From NCBI GenBank assembly GCA_021464245.1, contig JADCRB010000016.1:10753122-10817121 (forward strand): DNA of 64,000 nucleotides. Reading direction: 5' to 3'. Position 1 is the first letter of the stretch, and each line of letters starts with the position of its first letter. Shown here piece by piece: positions 48,660 to 61,379 of this stretch. The DNA comes from Carallia brachiata. Lineage: Eukaryota > Streptophyta > Magnoliopsida > Malpighiales > Rhizophoraceae. The position numbers and the translations under genes are program-made. A model generated the notes under the pieces. It saw nothing but the letters and a program-made list of their open reading frames with translations. It was not told the origin of the DNA and did not search any database.

Positions 48660-49576
48660 GTTGAAAATGTAATGTGAACGATAGGTTCAGCAGGCCTGCA
48701 CGTAGGCAAGTTGATCTCCATTCATATCTTTCTCTTCATCAGAGTGTAAATGAGACAGTTGGCATTAATGATGCACATTAATTACTTTTTGTTCTCACGC
48801 TTTTGATGGTTGTTGTTGAATTGGAAGAAAATGGATACGAAAGGATGGGGGCACAAAATTGACTAGGAGAAAATATGGGATAAATTATTTAAAAAGTCCA
48901 AAAAAAAAGAATTTTATATGCCCAAGTTAACAACAATTAACAGGCAAAAATAATTTCATATTTTGTAAATGTGCTTCAAATGTTTGAAAAAATTTTCTTC
49001 GTCAATCCAAATTGATTCACCACTCAAATCTGCTTTAGATAGATCAGATTGAACAGTATGAACTTATGAAGTAAAAAGTGTGAACATCATACTTTATAAT
49101 TTGAAACCGACCAGAGATTGTTTGCAGTTCTTTGATATTGCAGATGATCAGTATGCATTAAATACCAAATTAAATTTATTCAAGATAAGACTATGTAAAC
49201 ACGCAATCTACGACATGCAAAAAATACATAATTATTTCAATAATTTATTTATTTATTTTAAATTTAATATATTTTTCACAATTTAACAATTCAGATCTCA
49301 CATACTAATTTTACATCTATCATTACATACTTATATAATTTTTCCCCTTATTCAATTCATCATTTCACATCAGCATAAGAGAAGTTTCGTAGAAAAAGGA
49401 CAAAAAAAAATCATTGGGACTTGAACCTTAAAATTCAATTTTAGTTGATAAAGTGTAGAGTCACATTGTGGCCACCCACAAAATGTTGTAAAAGCAAGCA
49501 TTGTGACCAAAGCTCTCTGTGGAATATTTGCATTATAGTTTACAACGATTGGTTCACCAAAGATAAGCTGCATTAG
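48660..49576. repeat. Array spacer C, distal part (first stretch)
   Basis: Matches spacer A (18,310-19,170) and spacer B (39,890-40,830). The open frames seen here are short and not conserved between copies. No gene is seen. Confidence 0.75.
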
Positions 49577-49698
49577 GGGAATTGTTATTCCCACGAACCG
49601 AAAAGCTTGATACATGCACAAAGAACATACAAACATGGGACCTGCATGGCTTTTCGTGTGTGTATCAAGCTCCTTGTGCGTGTAAATAGTGCTTGCAT
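49577..49698. mobile_element. 122-bp hAT-type MITE
   Basis: Interrupts spacer homology and is flanked by the 8-bp duplication TGCATTAG (49,569-49,576 and 49,699-49,706). It begins GGGAATTGTTATTCCCACGA and ends with GTGCGTGTAAATA. A second, inverted copy with the same end motifs lies at about 61,730-61,845. Confidence 0.8.
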
Positions 49699-49706
49699 TG
49701 CATTAG

Positions 49707-50279
49707 TTTGGAAATACTCCAAAAGCCGTTAATTGGCAACTTAAAATGGGCAATTTGAGCAAACCTATGACCCTTAATATCACAATGGAGTACCATAACG
49801 TTACACCAGGACTCGCCTAACATCTCCAGCAATGGCTCGTGAGACCATCGGAGGCAGTGAAATAGAACCACAATAGCACTTGAAAGGAGAATTGCAAATA
49901 CTTCTCAAATAACACAACCACATCATCTCAGTACAACCGTATTAATTCGGTGATCTAATATCACACAAAGTACAGCAACATACATGACATGTTAGTTGCT
50001 AATCATACAAAAATTAAATGAGTGAAAAAAAAATTAATTAGACTTTGAATGTCTTTTCAATTCTAGCATCAACTTTTATTTTAATTTTAACAATAGCATA
50101 CCATAACTCACACATCCAAATCTCCATTAATCGGTAATAAATTCTAATGATCTGAACGAAAAATATTTTTCAATTCAAATTCCATGAATTTCGAAGTTCT
50201 CATACCAAGCGGCCAACATTACCATCGTTGTGGCTTTTCCAGTAACCAAACAAGTAAATGAGATACTAAATCCATCCCC
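49707..50279. repeat. Array spacer C, distal part (second stretch)
   Basis: Matches spacers A (19,180-19,760) and B (40,830-41,900, outside its Mutator-like element). No gene is seen. Confidence 0.72.
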
Positions 50280-50393
50280 CTCCACTTAAATATGAAAGAT
50301 ACCAAATTCATCTGCTGATACTGTTTGTCCTATTACCTGTTTGAAATCCCACTTACTTTGGAACACCAAAAATGCACCAAGAAAACTTTGAAA
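50280..50393 (-). other. Conserved 3' flank of gene D
   Basis: Sequence directly behind the stop codon that is kept in all four copies, best read as 3' untranslated sequence. In gene C the same stretch is cut by a solo LTR. Confidence 0.5.
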
Positions 50394-53300
50394 TTAAGCA
50401 TCTTGTGTGCTATGTTCTTGAGATTCTGGTACAAACCATCTATTAATTCGATTGCGAGCTATAGTTACCTGCAAATAAGAACGAGTTACTTCTGTCATAT
50501 AAAAGCTAGTAGTTTGTATTTAAGTTTTAGCAAAGAAAGCTGGAAGACAACCAAATACCTGCTTTTTCCAATCAGTTTTGTAGGTGATTACAATTAGTAC
50601 AATAGTTTGAATAAATGTTCCTATCAGCATTCCAGTCCAAACACCCTGTATAAAAGTTTTGTGAAGAAGTAACATGAGGCCATGTAAGAAATGTAAAAGT
50701 ACAACTTCAAATGTGCATGCAAAATGATCAAATCACTCAAAAGAGATTTCCCAAGGAAAAGGAAAAGGAAGACTTACTTTGACTTGCATGTTTGCAACAT
50801 AACCAAGAACAACCCCAATTGGGATCCCAACTAGGTAGTAGCAAGCTATATTAACATATGCTACAATGCTCTGCCATCCAGCTCCAATAGCAACTCCTGT
50901 TTTGAAGTAACAATCTAAGTTTTAAAATTCTTTTCAAAACACACAAAATTTCTGATTGACGCTTAAACTTATATGCTCCAAATTGTGATTAGCCTTATGA
51001 TATGTCCAAGAATTAAGAAGAATACCAGAAAGCACTGGTTGTACGCTGTTCATGAGTATGGAAAAGGCCAATAGGGGTGAAAGATTCGCAACTGCATTGA
51101 CTACTTTGTGGTTTTCAGTAAAGAGGTATGCAAGCTTCCCTCTGAGAAACAGGAAGACCAGAAACAGCACAAAGCCAATGGCAAACGATGTAACAACTAC
51201 CACACCGATTGAGAACTTTGCAGCTTTTGAGCTCCCTCTCCCGAGTTCATTTGATACTCTCACACTGCAGGTTTTCAATCAGAATATTGAACCTGACTAA
51301 TTATATATGTTTTGTTATTGTATTGATAAGAGAGAGGATTGTACCTTGCAGCAGCCAAGAAACCAAGGGATATCATCATTTCCCACCCATTGATGTTGAG
51401 GCTGCATACCGGAACAGGTTAAATTGTTTATTTTTATAAAAATTTTCGGTCTGTTGAAAATGAAACGATAGTAGGGAAAGAATTACCAAATAGCAAGGGC
51501 ATCAATGGCAACCTCAGCATCTTTCAAGTTGCCTGTTAAAAGAACCAGAATGGTATTGTACCAAAGCTCGAGGCTGTCACAGAACAACAGCTTCTACTCA
51601 GATTATCCAGATCAAAATATTGAAGCCTTAACAAATTAATGTGCCAAAGAACTTGGAAAAAGATTGATTTCCAATATTCTCAGAGTGCAGAATGAAATAT
51701 CCTGCCAAATTCCTCAAAAGAAAAGATGGGAAAAGAAAAATATGGTTCTACATGTAGCATGATTAAATGTCTTGGTTAACACATGAATATAGAGTTTTCC
51801 ATCTCAAAACACCCTTTTATCCCCAGATATTCTTCAGTAATCGAGCTCCATTACAATGTTCAAGCTTACCATAGCAGGAAAGTGATCTGTTTAATGTCCT
51901 CAGCCTAGCACCAAATATCCTGAAACTAGTTCTGTCCAATAAACCAAGCAGGCAAACAAGGGAAATTTAAGATTCCGGATGACTTACAACAATTTGTTAC
52001 ATGCACTTTTCGATAAGTAAAAGCCATTGTTAGCAAAAACAATGACTCTGCCAATAGTCATAGTTTTGGCCATTACTAAATGGTTATGGAAATGGTTCAG
52101 GTCAAGGCCAAAAGGTTAACAAAATGACTCTTACCAGAGCATAACCCCAGAAGACAAAGAAAGCTTGATAACTGGCCAGAGATCCTTGAAGGCTAGCATT
52201 GAGAAGCCCTTCCACGTTTCGCGGCATCCTCCACATGTAACAAACAAAAGCTGACCCACATTCGGAATCCAGAATGCCAAAATCGTTGATATCATTGCTC
52301 CTGGGATTCCAAACTTAAACTTCACAGTCAGCAGCCATGACAGAAAGATATGGATACCCAATGTAGCAGCGGACAAGTATGCAATGATTCTATTCTTGCT
52401 CTGCGCTTGTAGGAACATTTGGCAGGTAAAGGATGGAATGAAGGAAAACAGAACAGGAATTAACCACACAGAAATTATTCCTGCCTCTTCTGCAATGTAT
52501 GATTCCTGGCCTAAAGCCTTCAAAATTGGGGTTGTGAAGACAAACACCGGAAGGAGTACGATTGAGCACACGAATAACACTATCCACGATCTTTGGAGAT
52601 ATATCCCAAGCATGTGATGCTGTTTTGCACCGTATGCCTGCCCGCATAGAGTTTCCAACGCACTAGCCATTCCTAGCTGCATTTTGACAAGAAGATATCA
52701 ATGCCTGGCATGTGCAAACAACCAAATGCATGTAAGCGGTTGAGTTGAACTTAGTGGGTGTCAAGAAACTATTCAACCCAAAAGTTATGACCCGTTGAGT
52801 GAGACCTCAGGAATGGATCACATTTAAACTCTTAAGATACCCCTTACATGTAAGCCTGTTGAGTTGAAAGCGTGAAAAAAAAGCACATGCCACCGTATAT
52901 ATAGAAATTCGCAATTAAATGCCAAAAAAAAAAAAAAGAGAACACCATGGTTTGAACAAAAGACTTTCGGTGATGAAGCTCTGGTCTAGGTGAGTCCAGA
53001 GGAATGTATCACATTTAATCTCTTAACAGTGGGGATTACCAGTTCTCACAAGTCACCATAATAAACCTCGACCAACAAGAAAATTCTTTTCGTTTTTTTT
53101 CTTGAACATCAGACCATACTAAACCAAAAGAGGGGACATGGGACATTAGAACATAACCAGATGTCAGACAAGCCGTATGCTTCTGTTCTGTAAGTGTTTG
53201 TTTCTTTAATTAGCAAAAATAATAATAATAACAACTAAGAGAATCAAAAGACAACAAAGAAAGAAGCAAAGTGGCTACCTACCAGGATGCCATTAGAGAA

Positions 53301-53558
53301 CCTGAGGAGAACAGTGTTGACAAGTGAATATGCAGCCAGCTGAGTGGACCCAATGTGACCAATAAACGCCTGACTGATTACATTAACCCCAAAAGTGGAG
53401 AACCTGGTAAAAATAGCAGGGCCAGCTACAATCCACAACTTCTTGCTCTCTCTCCATAGCTTGTCCTTCAGCTTCAGACTCTCCTCCTCACCATCACTTC
53501 CAGTGTTATTCTCTTCCCTTTCTTTGATCAAGAGCTTTTCATTGATCTCTTTCTCCAT
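50394..53558 (-). CDS. MATE efflux transporter (DETOXIFICATION family), gene D
   Basis: Eight exons with GT-AG borders: 53,283-53,558; 52,135-52,676; 51,487-51,573; 51,345-51,401; 51,026-51,264; 50,778-50,896; 50,559-50,645; 50,394-50,468. They join to 1482 bases, 493 codons, fully open. The start MEKEINEKLL was chosen because it aligns with copies A, B and C; another ATG lies 15 codons upstream in frame. Residues 41-70 hold the first membrane helix (LWIVAGPAIFTRFSTFGVNV). CGQAYG is at 103-108, the conserved Glu of helix 7 is near 275 (LELWYN), and SNELGRGSSKAAKFS opens the second half. The C-terminus is short and polar (ending HSTQDA), likely cytosolic. Expected role: cation-coupled export of small molecules across the plasma membrane or tonoplast; substrate not predictable. 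It is the last gene of the array and the least disturbed by insertions. Confidence 0.95.
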
Positions 53559-53626
53559 TTCTCCACAAGACCCCCCCACCCTCTCCTTCTCTTCAGTTAT
53601 CAATCACAGAGAGATGGTGAACACAA

Positions 53627-53652
53627 ACCAAGCAGTACCGTATTTAAGCAGA
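53627..53652 (-). promoter_or_regulatory. Conserved TATA-like block, gene D
   Basis: Reads CTGCTTAAATACGGTACTGC on the minus strand, about 70-95 bases before the ATG. It keeps TTAAATAC but has GG where the other copies have TA. Homology to the other promoters continues to about 53,790 and then stops. Confidence 0.45.
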
Positions 53653-53799
53653 ACAATTATTGATATGAGACGAAAATTCTATGACGCCACGTTCGCCACC
53701 ACATTTGAATAATAAGGGATCGACAGAGACACGGTGGAACACAGCCCCCACACAGCACCTGTTTGTTTTCTTCAGATTTTCTGACTCGTATGTGTTTAA

Positions 53800-54140
53800 C
53801 TAACACGATTTGGTAGGAGAAACAGGCAAGACGACAAGAGCGATTGATAAACAAATTTTATTTTGAATTCTTAGAACCATAAATTGTATAACGACATTTA
53901 TTTGGCATTATAAAATTTACTTCTTGACAAATTTTATATAGATTATTAGATCTATTTTAACTTGTACATGTTGAACTAATACGATTTGGTATGAGAAAGA
54001 GGTAAGACCATAAGAGCGGCTGATAAAAATATTTTATTTTGAGTTCTTAGGCTTATAAACTGTCTAGCGACATTTGTTTAGTATTATAAAATTTATTTTT
54101 GACAAATTTGATATAGATTATTAGAATTATTTTGACAAAA
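53800..54140. repeat. 177-bp tandem duplication upstream of gene D
   Basis: Two direct copies with a period of 177 bases, anchored by ACGATTTGGTA at 53,804 and 53,981, and by GACAAATTT(T/G)ATATAGATTA near each end. The copies are diverged but align over their whole length. They begin just where homology to the other MATE promoters ends. Confidence 0.82.
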
Positions 54141-55320
54141 AAATTAACGTAAATTTTCTGATAAATTTATAAGGTATTATCTTTATGTATTTATTTATTT
54201 TATTAAAAAAAAGTGAGGCTCAAATTCTCAAATTTTAGTTAAAATTAATTATTTAAAAATAAAAAAAGTTGTACCCCTAGCCAGTTTATACTCTACAAGG
54301 AAAGAACTTCACGACCATTAAGGAAGAGGTAACACGACGGCCACGGTGTGACTAATTACACAAGTTGAATCCGCGTGAAAAATTGTTGCTTCCGGTTTTG
54401 TTGGGTTCTCGTGAAGAAATTAAATCGATTAATTATTTTATACAAAAAAAAAAAACTTTGTAATTATTAGATTTTTTAGCATTACTTTCTGAACGGAAAA
54501 CCGTGATATTGTCTTGGCAGAACTGACTTTTTATTATGCCAATAAAACAAGAAAAAGGTAATACGGAAATTTAGTGCCACATTTGACCAATCATTTTCTT
54601 CTTCCATTAACTTAAAACAGGTTTATGAGGAGTAGAAATTCAAATCTTGATGAAATTAGTATGGTACTCACAAGAATGATCTACCAAATTTCCACCGCAA
54701 GTGTTGCAATCTTTAAAACAAAAAAAAAGAAAAAGTAAGAATGTTCGTCATCGTATTTTTAAATTGAAATTGAGACTTACTCGTTAATAACTTTATTTAA
54801 CTTATTATATAAAAAAATTTTACCATTTTAATATTGTTAAATCGGTATAAAACTCTTTTGCACCTAACTACAATATTTGAATCTAAAATCTAATACCACG
54901 CTTTGAAGATAAATCCTCGTTTTATTTTTTTGAGACATTGATTAGAAGGGACGACATTTTCTCATCAATCGGACTGTCCTCTTCGATGGAGCTAAATTCA
55001 TATTTATAATCCAAGTAAAAGCGATGCTTTATACTGTACCTCGCATATGGTTGGCGGCCAACAAAATTTTCCGGGGGGAAAAAGACATGCAGAGAAAGCC
55101 AAACGTGATACTTCTGCTGTAAATAACACTTTTTTGAGCTATAAATTTTTATAATTAAATTTTATAATTTTTAATTTTTTAATTAAATTTTATATTTTTA
55201 AAATTTTTTACAATCGAATCAAATAAGTTATAACTTGACTACATAGAAGTGAATAAATAAAATCCAAAACACGGTTTTTTTTTTCGTATTTTGCGATTTT
55301 AGATTTAAGCAAAATAATTA
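54141..55320. other. AT-rich intergenic DNA, no gene seen
   Basis: No long open frame, no RNA gene and no paired repeat ends found. Confidence 0.6.
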
Positions 55321-55329
55321 AAATATTTT

Positions 55330-55520
55330 AAACGTGGCCGTGGTAAGCTGACAGGGGAGAAGGCGTGTCGAAGACGACCGATTTCAGGCCGTAGATTCGG
55401 AGGGCGACATCGAAGCAGCCGAGGAGGAGCTCTGGTCTGTACGAAGCGATGACATCAATTGTCGCGGGGCAGTTGCTCAGAAGTTGGAAGGAATCGTAGG
55501 CACTGTGTGCGTTGTTGTTA
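55330..55520 (-). other. GC-rich patch with a possible coding scrap
   Basis: GC content jumps compared with both sides. On the minus strand a frame of about 58 codons reads YDSFQLLSNCPATIDV and onward, ending at a stop near 55,330. On the plus strand another frame of similar length is also open (DDRFQAVDSEGDIEAAEEEL). I recognise neither. Base composition suggests a gene fragment, perhaps carried in by a transposon or the tail of a lost gene, but this is inference. Confidence 0.3.
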
Positions 55521-56285
55521 TTTGGTTCTAATTTTGAATCATGGTTTTGTCCGATCGTCGAGCCTCTTCAATTGCGTTTTCATGATCAGGACTAACCAGG
55601 GCCGAACAGAAGTCTATCTGTCTCGTTTAGGTTTTGTGTTTTTTCGTCCTTTTTTGTTTTTTGTGTTATGGATAATCTCAAACTATTACAGAGTTTTGAG
55701 GTTTTACTTTAATATTTTTAATTATTTTTTAAAAAAATTTAAAATAAAAAATACGGCAAAAAAAACTCTATATAAAGGGTGTTTTTTTGAAAAAGTAAGA
55801 ATTATAATATTTGATTAATTTTTATGTAAGTTATTGATTGTTGATAAATAAATTAAAAAGTAATTGATAAAAAAATAAATATAAATTACTTTTTGAAAAT
55901 ATCAACTACTTAATGCAAATTATAATTACAAATTGACCTTACACAACAACAAAGAGACGCTGCTGTCCAAAAGAGACCTGCAGCAACTGTACAAGTGGAC
56001 CCAAAAAGGATGTTGCACTATAGCAACTGTGCAAGTGCGAGGCTCGGACAAGTCCTTAATTTTGTTGACAAGTTTTTTTTTTTTTTTTTGTTTTATTTTG
56101 TGTAAATTTTACCCACCGTTGGATAAAAAATAAAACCAAAAGTGGGGAGGCACGGATGGTGATAATATGTGAATATTATTTTTTTTAATTTTTATGTAAA
56201 TAATAAAAAAGTAAAATAATATTATTTTATTTATAAATAATAAGTCACATAAAAGAAATAATATTATTTTAATAAATACACAACA
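55521..56285. other. AT-rich intergenic DNA, no gene seen
   Basis: A near-repeat (GCAACTGTACAAGTG and GCAACTGTGCAAGTG) lies at about 55,980-56,040, and a T run at 56,070-56,089. Nothing else is supported. Confidence 0.5.
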
Positions 56286-56289
56286 ACTC

Positions 56290-56980
56290 ATTATTGTCAA
56301 ATTCGGACTGGACCGGCCGGTTCAACCAGTCGGACTGGCGACCGATCAGAGGTTCGGTCTGAGTTGTAACTTAAATTTGCTGTGGATCGGACCGATCAAA
56401 ATTCGTTCAACAGACCGGTTCAACCGGTCGAATCAGTGAACCGGTCCCGGGTTGATCGGGTTGGTCACTTTTAATAATTAAGAAAAAATTTCACACAATT
56501 TTATAAAATTTAATTTTCGAACCCCCTGACTTCCAATATGAAAAGTAAGTCTCATACCACTAAACCAACTTATAATTTGTTATGAACTTTTTTTTTTTTA
56601 CTTATTATTTTCTCAAATGTCTCATATAATACACATACTATCTTATGTATCTTATAAATTAACACTTATTATTTTCTTTTTTTTGTTAAGATAATTATTA
56701 ATTTTTTTTAATTGTTAATTTTTATCTTATAATAAATTCTAAATCATATATTTAAAATTTATAAATGTAAGTATTCTAATACATACATATGTATTATAAT
56801 ATTACATTTTACATATAAATTTTGATGTATAATATATATAAATATTTTTTATATATATTTAATATTAAATACTGGCTTTACTGGTTCAATTTTCGGTTAA
56901 ACCGGTTGGACCTTGAACCACTAAACTTTTTAGTTCAATGTCCGGTCTGGTTCTTACAACATTGCAACAACTTGACACTT
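56290..56980. mobile_element. Degenerate element rich in CCGGTTCAACCGG motifs
   Basis: Left part (56,300-56,470) and right part (56,870-56,960) are packed with GGTTCAACCGGT-type phrases in both orientations, with an AT-rich middle. The ends read TTGTCAAATTCGGACTGGACC and, complemented, TTGTAAGAACCAGACCGGAC, an imperfect inverted pair. It fits a non-autonomous DNA transposon. No target duplication was fixed and no gene is inside. Confidence 0.55.
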
Positions 56981-59900
56981 TTTAGAGATAAAATGATTAT
57001 CTATTATAATAACACAATTAATATTTAAAATAGTCATTTTGTTATTGAATTAACAATAATTAGTGTTAATTTAACTAAATACTATAATTTTAATTTATTC
57101 ATTATCAACAATAATAAACAACAGTAATTAATAATCAGCAACAGTAACAGTAATTAATAACAGTAAAATCAAACTCGCCTTTTTATTCACTTTCTTTTGG
57201 TCAAATTATAATTTTGAACAATATGACCAACTCCTCTTAATGAGATTCTAGAAGATTTAAAATATATATGACACAATTGAATAATTTAAAAAATATAAAA
57301 TTTAATTATAAAAATGCATAAAAATTTAGGGGTAAGAAATGTGTTATTCCGTTTTGCTATAATTATGAGAAGTTGAACTTGCTGCGGGTTTATAATTATA
57401 ATTTTCCTCTTCCGTCAAAAAAAAAAAATATATTTTTCCGCTTTTTTTTTTTTTTGATAAGTAAAGTTCATGATTTTGGTCAAACGAGAAGATTTAATTA
57501 TATATTTTTTCTTTGACAAATTTAAGCAGGGAACAGTAAGGATATGCGCAAGAGAATTTTGGACTAATCCAAAAATTAAAAATACTAAAAATTTTTATTT
57601 GAGGTTGGAAATGTTTAACCCAACACACCTAAATACACAAGAAAGTTAATTTCGAAAAAATCAATGTAATTGCAATGAAAAATGACCTTTAAAATGTGAT
57701 TCCTTTTTTTTTTGGTGGGGGGGGGGGGGGTTCATTAAATTTATGAACGGCTAGGTATATTAGAGCCACATAATGTTTCTCATCACAAAGGGATAAAACA
57801 AATAGTGGGTTTTTTTTTTTTTACCAACAAATAGTGGTTTGATTCTATGAATTCTTGATAAGTTTAGATATAGAATTCGTCGTTCAGTTCTTTAAAATAT
57901 TGTCTCATGAAAATGAGAGCAGAATTTTTTTAAAATTACAATAAAAAATTTTACAACTAAAAAGATCAATCAATTTTATTTTTTACACTCCTACTGCAAT
58001 AAATTTCGCAGTCGATCAGGTGCTCTCATCTCATTTGGACAAATCAAAATCGAAGTTCCCCCGTGGATATCCTCTGCTTTGGCCTAATTTGTGGCTGAGT
58101 AGTATTATATAGACATACAAATTTATCATATAATTTGATTATATTGTAATCACACATACATTTGTTGTAACGATATATATATTTTTTATAATAAAAAAAT
58201 AAAATATAAATTTTTATTATAAAAAATACAATTCTCTTTGTAATATATCCGAATCACGTGCCAAAAAAATATATACCCATAAACCTTTTCTCTTTGTCGT
58301 TTTGTATACGGATTGCTTTTGTTGACTAAAATATGTCTTGATCTTTGAATAAAGTGCGTCCATGTGGTGTACTGCTCTGAGTCCTGATTCGGTGGTTGCC
58401 AAGCCTTGATTTTTAGTATTAAATGCAGCGGCAAAGTTTGTACGCTCGATCAACAGTAATTAGATAAAGTATATAAAAAATAAAAAATTTTAAATTTTAA
58501 ATAATAATATTTATATTTTTAATAATAAAATTTTATTATTTAAAATATATATTTTATTACTAAAATTATTAAATTGTTACTTTTAAGACAATTTATCAAA
58601 CTTTTTTTCTTGAGCAATGTATCCGCACCCTAAATGGAAATTGCCATTTGTGTGGCTTTGGCAAAATTGCCATTTGCATTTTGTAATATAAACAGAAAAG
58701 GTGGGTTGAGGAGTTAGCATTAATCACACACATAGCCACAAATAATTGAAATTGAAAGTGAAAAACTCTTGTACTACCAACACAAGGGGAGCAAGATGAA
58801 AGTAATACAAAAAAACATATGAATCAATCGTATTTTATTTAATTTTACAAATAAATGAAATTAAATATAAAAATTTATTTTATTATTCTTTTATATATAT
58901 TTTTTGTATAACTTTTATACTATTATATTAGTCACTAAACGTTGCTAATTATTATATAGTGGTGTTCTTGTATAAATTTGCCGTCACATATGCACGGCAT
59001 TTATGACGGAGACTGCTTATTTAAGAAATTTTGCCGGTGTTTTTTTTTTCCCTAAAGATCTGGTCAGCAACTAACCACTTTATGTGACTACTCAAAAAGT
59101 GATAAGCATTTAACCCTTTGCCGGGGATAGAGAAAAACATGGTGGAGAGAAGAAAAGAGAAAAGAAAAATGATGTTATTTACTGTTTTATTTGTTGTGAT
59201 TTAGGAAAGTCGAGGAAAATTTAAATAATTTTCTCTTAATCCACTAAATTTCTCTGATTTTCTATTAGTTAAATTGTTTAATTTTTAGTTTAATAATTCT
59301 GCTTCTCATTAATTTTCTTAAACATAAAACCTTAAGTTAACATAAAACTTTCAGTTTGAATAATTTAAATCATAATTAATTCTTTATTCTCTTGGGTTCG
59401 ATATCTAGAATATTCACCAGGATTTTATTACTACAATCAGCCCTATACGCTTGTAGGATTTTAACCGGTCGCTCAACTAAATAACAATATAGTGAGAGAT
59501 GAGCGAAGATGCAATACATCTAACTATTTATACACTATATTTTTTTTATTCAATAGATCTTTTATTAACTTACGCCACACTAATATACACACATACACAA
59601 TTCTGTTCCTTTTGCGTTGCTCCCAAATTTAAAAAAAAAAAGTGATGTAACTGGCAGAAATATTACAAATTACTTTATTTTATTTATATAATTATTAATT
59701 TATTCAAATTAAATTTTTAATTGAATTAGTATTATGATGGGTATTATTTTCATTCATCTTATTTTTCACTCTTTTTCAAACAATTTTTTAATTTTTTTTA
59801 CATGACTCTCTCAAATGCAATGAGAGAGAAAATTTTTCTCTCTTTGAATTTTCATTCCTCTCATTTTCTCTTTCACACATTTTTTACTCGCCTACTTTTT

Positions 59901-60530
59901 TTTTAACCAAACATAGTATAAACGTACAATTGAAATGATGAGATACAAGTTTTAAGCCATAAAAAACTTATATTTATTAACGTAGATTATGTTAATTATT
60001 TCTTTTTTTGGTACGCACGAATTCATGATTTTTTTTTTAATTATTTGCATATGATTCATCAGAGTATGAATCCGATCACTTTTAACATACATTTGATCAT
60101 ATAAAATCCTTCTTTTGGAGGAATAAATAAATATTCTTTCAGGGTGATAATCAATCAATTCCTTCTTCTTCTTTTTTTCCCTTTAGTGAAAATATATGAC
60201 CAACTTTTAAACTATGAAACACTTAGAAATAAATACCTAAAATTTGCAAATTATGTTAATTTGTATACGAAATTTTTTTATTACAAAAACCTCCTCTAAT
60301 TATTAAATGAATAAGAAAGGTTAAACAAAAATTTTAGTTGGCAGGAGAGCTCACCAATAACAGGAACTTCAATCTCATTCTTTACTTGGTTTATCTTCTC
60401 ATTTAATATCCCTGGATTGACATTCATGAATATTTATGAATTCTAGCAAGCAAAAAGGTCAAAACGACATTATATGTTTTGAAAACTCCCACCCATCGTC
60501 ACAAGCTGGTCTGCAATGAGAAACCTCTGG
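56981..60530. other. AT-rich intergenic DNA, no gene seen
   Basis: Includes a G run of 14 (57,717-57,730) and several poly-T tracts. The short open frames are AT-rich and unlike known proteins. Confidence 0.55.
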
Positions 60531-61330
60531 CTGGAGCTGGACCATGTGAAATTTGATGGGAGGGGAAAAAGAAAACACTTTCACGTGTTTGGGAAGTGGG
60601 AACACTTTATTTGGAGGTGATGGCTTTGAAAGTAACCAACACTAAAAGGTTACAAGAAAAAACATGGTTACAAGTTCGTCCAGGAGCTACAAAGAAGAAT
60701 TATGTCAAGCAACAAAAAAATTAGGTGGCACGTCCAATTCATGGCCCCCAATTCCCATTTGTGATATTAAAGTACCTTTTCCAATCGGCCCTTTTTGGCG
60801 AGTTTCTGATTTCACATGTGGTGGTCCTTGATTTGTATTTACCATTGGAGGTGGTTCTCTCTCTTTTCGGCTGCAGTCTCAAAGCCACTACTTCAGCCTC
60901 CTATAAAGAGGGATTTATTCAGGCACCATCCAACAGGCTTCAAAAAGATTAATAAATTTATAATTTATTAACAATAAAGTCGAACGTGTAGAAAGTTCTT
61001 TTAAACTCAATAATACTCGAGTAATAGATTCACTCTATGATTAAATGAGAATAATAAATAGTAACCACAGTTTCAATCTATAGATACAATGATAAATATA
61101 TTTATGATTCACCTTTTTTTTCAATAAAAAAAAAGTTGTGCGCGTATGTATACACACATATATTTAATGGATTCTATACTTAAAACTTTATTCTTTTATT
61201 AGGCTTACGATCGGATATGCATGGTGATTACGGTGTGGTTTGGTGTGATCTGAAGGTAAACCAGGCCGCTAAATTATGAACTAGTTTGATTTATAGTTTT
61301 AGCTATTACACTAATTTAAAAATAATATAG
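60531..61330. other. Intergenic stretch with a short open frame
   Basis: A 75-codon plus-strand frame (60,725-60,952) begins MARPIHGPQFPF. It has a higher GC content than its surroundings but no recognisable domain, and a CTATAAAGAG motif lies inside it. CACGTG (a G-box core) occurs near 60,583. I do not call a gene. Confidence 0.3.
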
Positions 61331-61336
61331 GAGCAA

Positions 61337-61339
<3 letters not shown>

Positions 61340-61374
<35 letters not shown>
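61340..61374. repeat. TA microsatellite
   Basis: TA run of about seventeen units. Confidence 0.9.
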
Positions 61375-61379
<5 letters not shown>

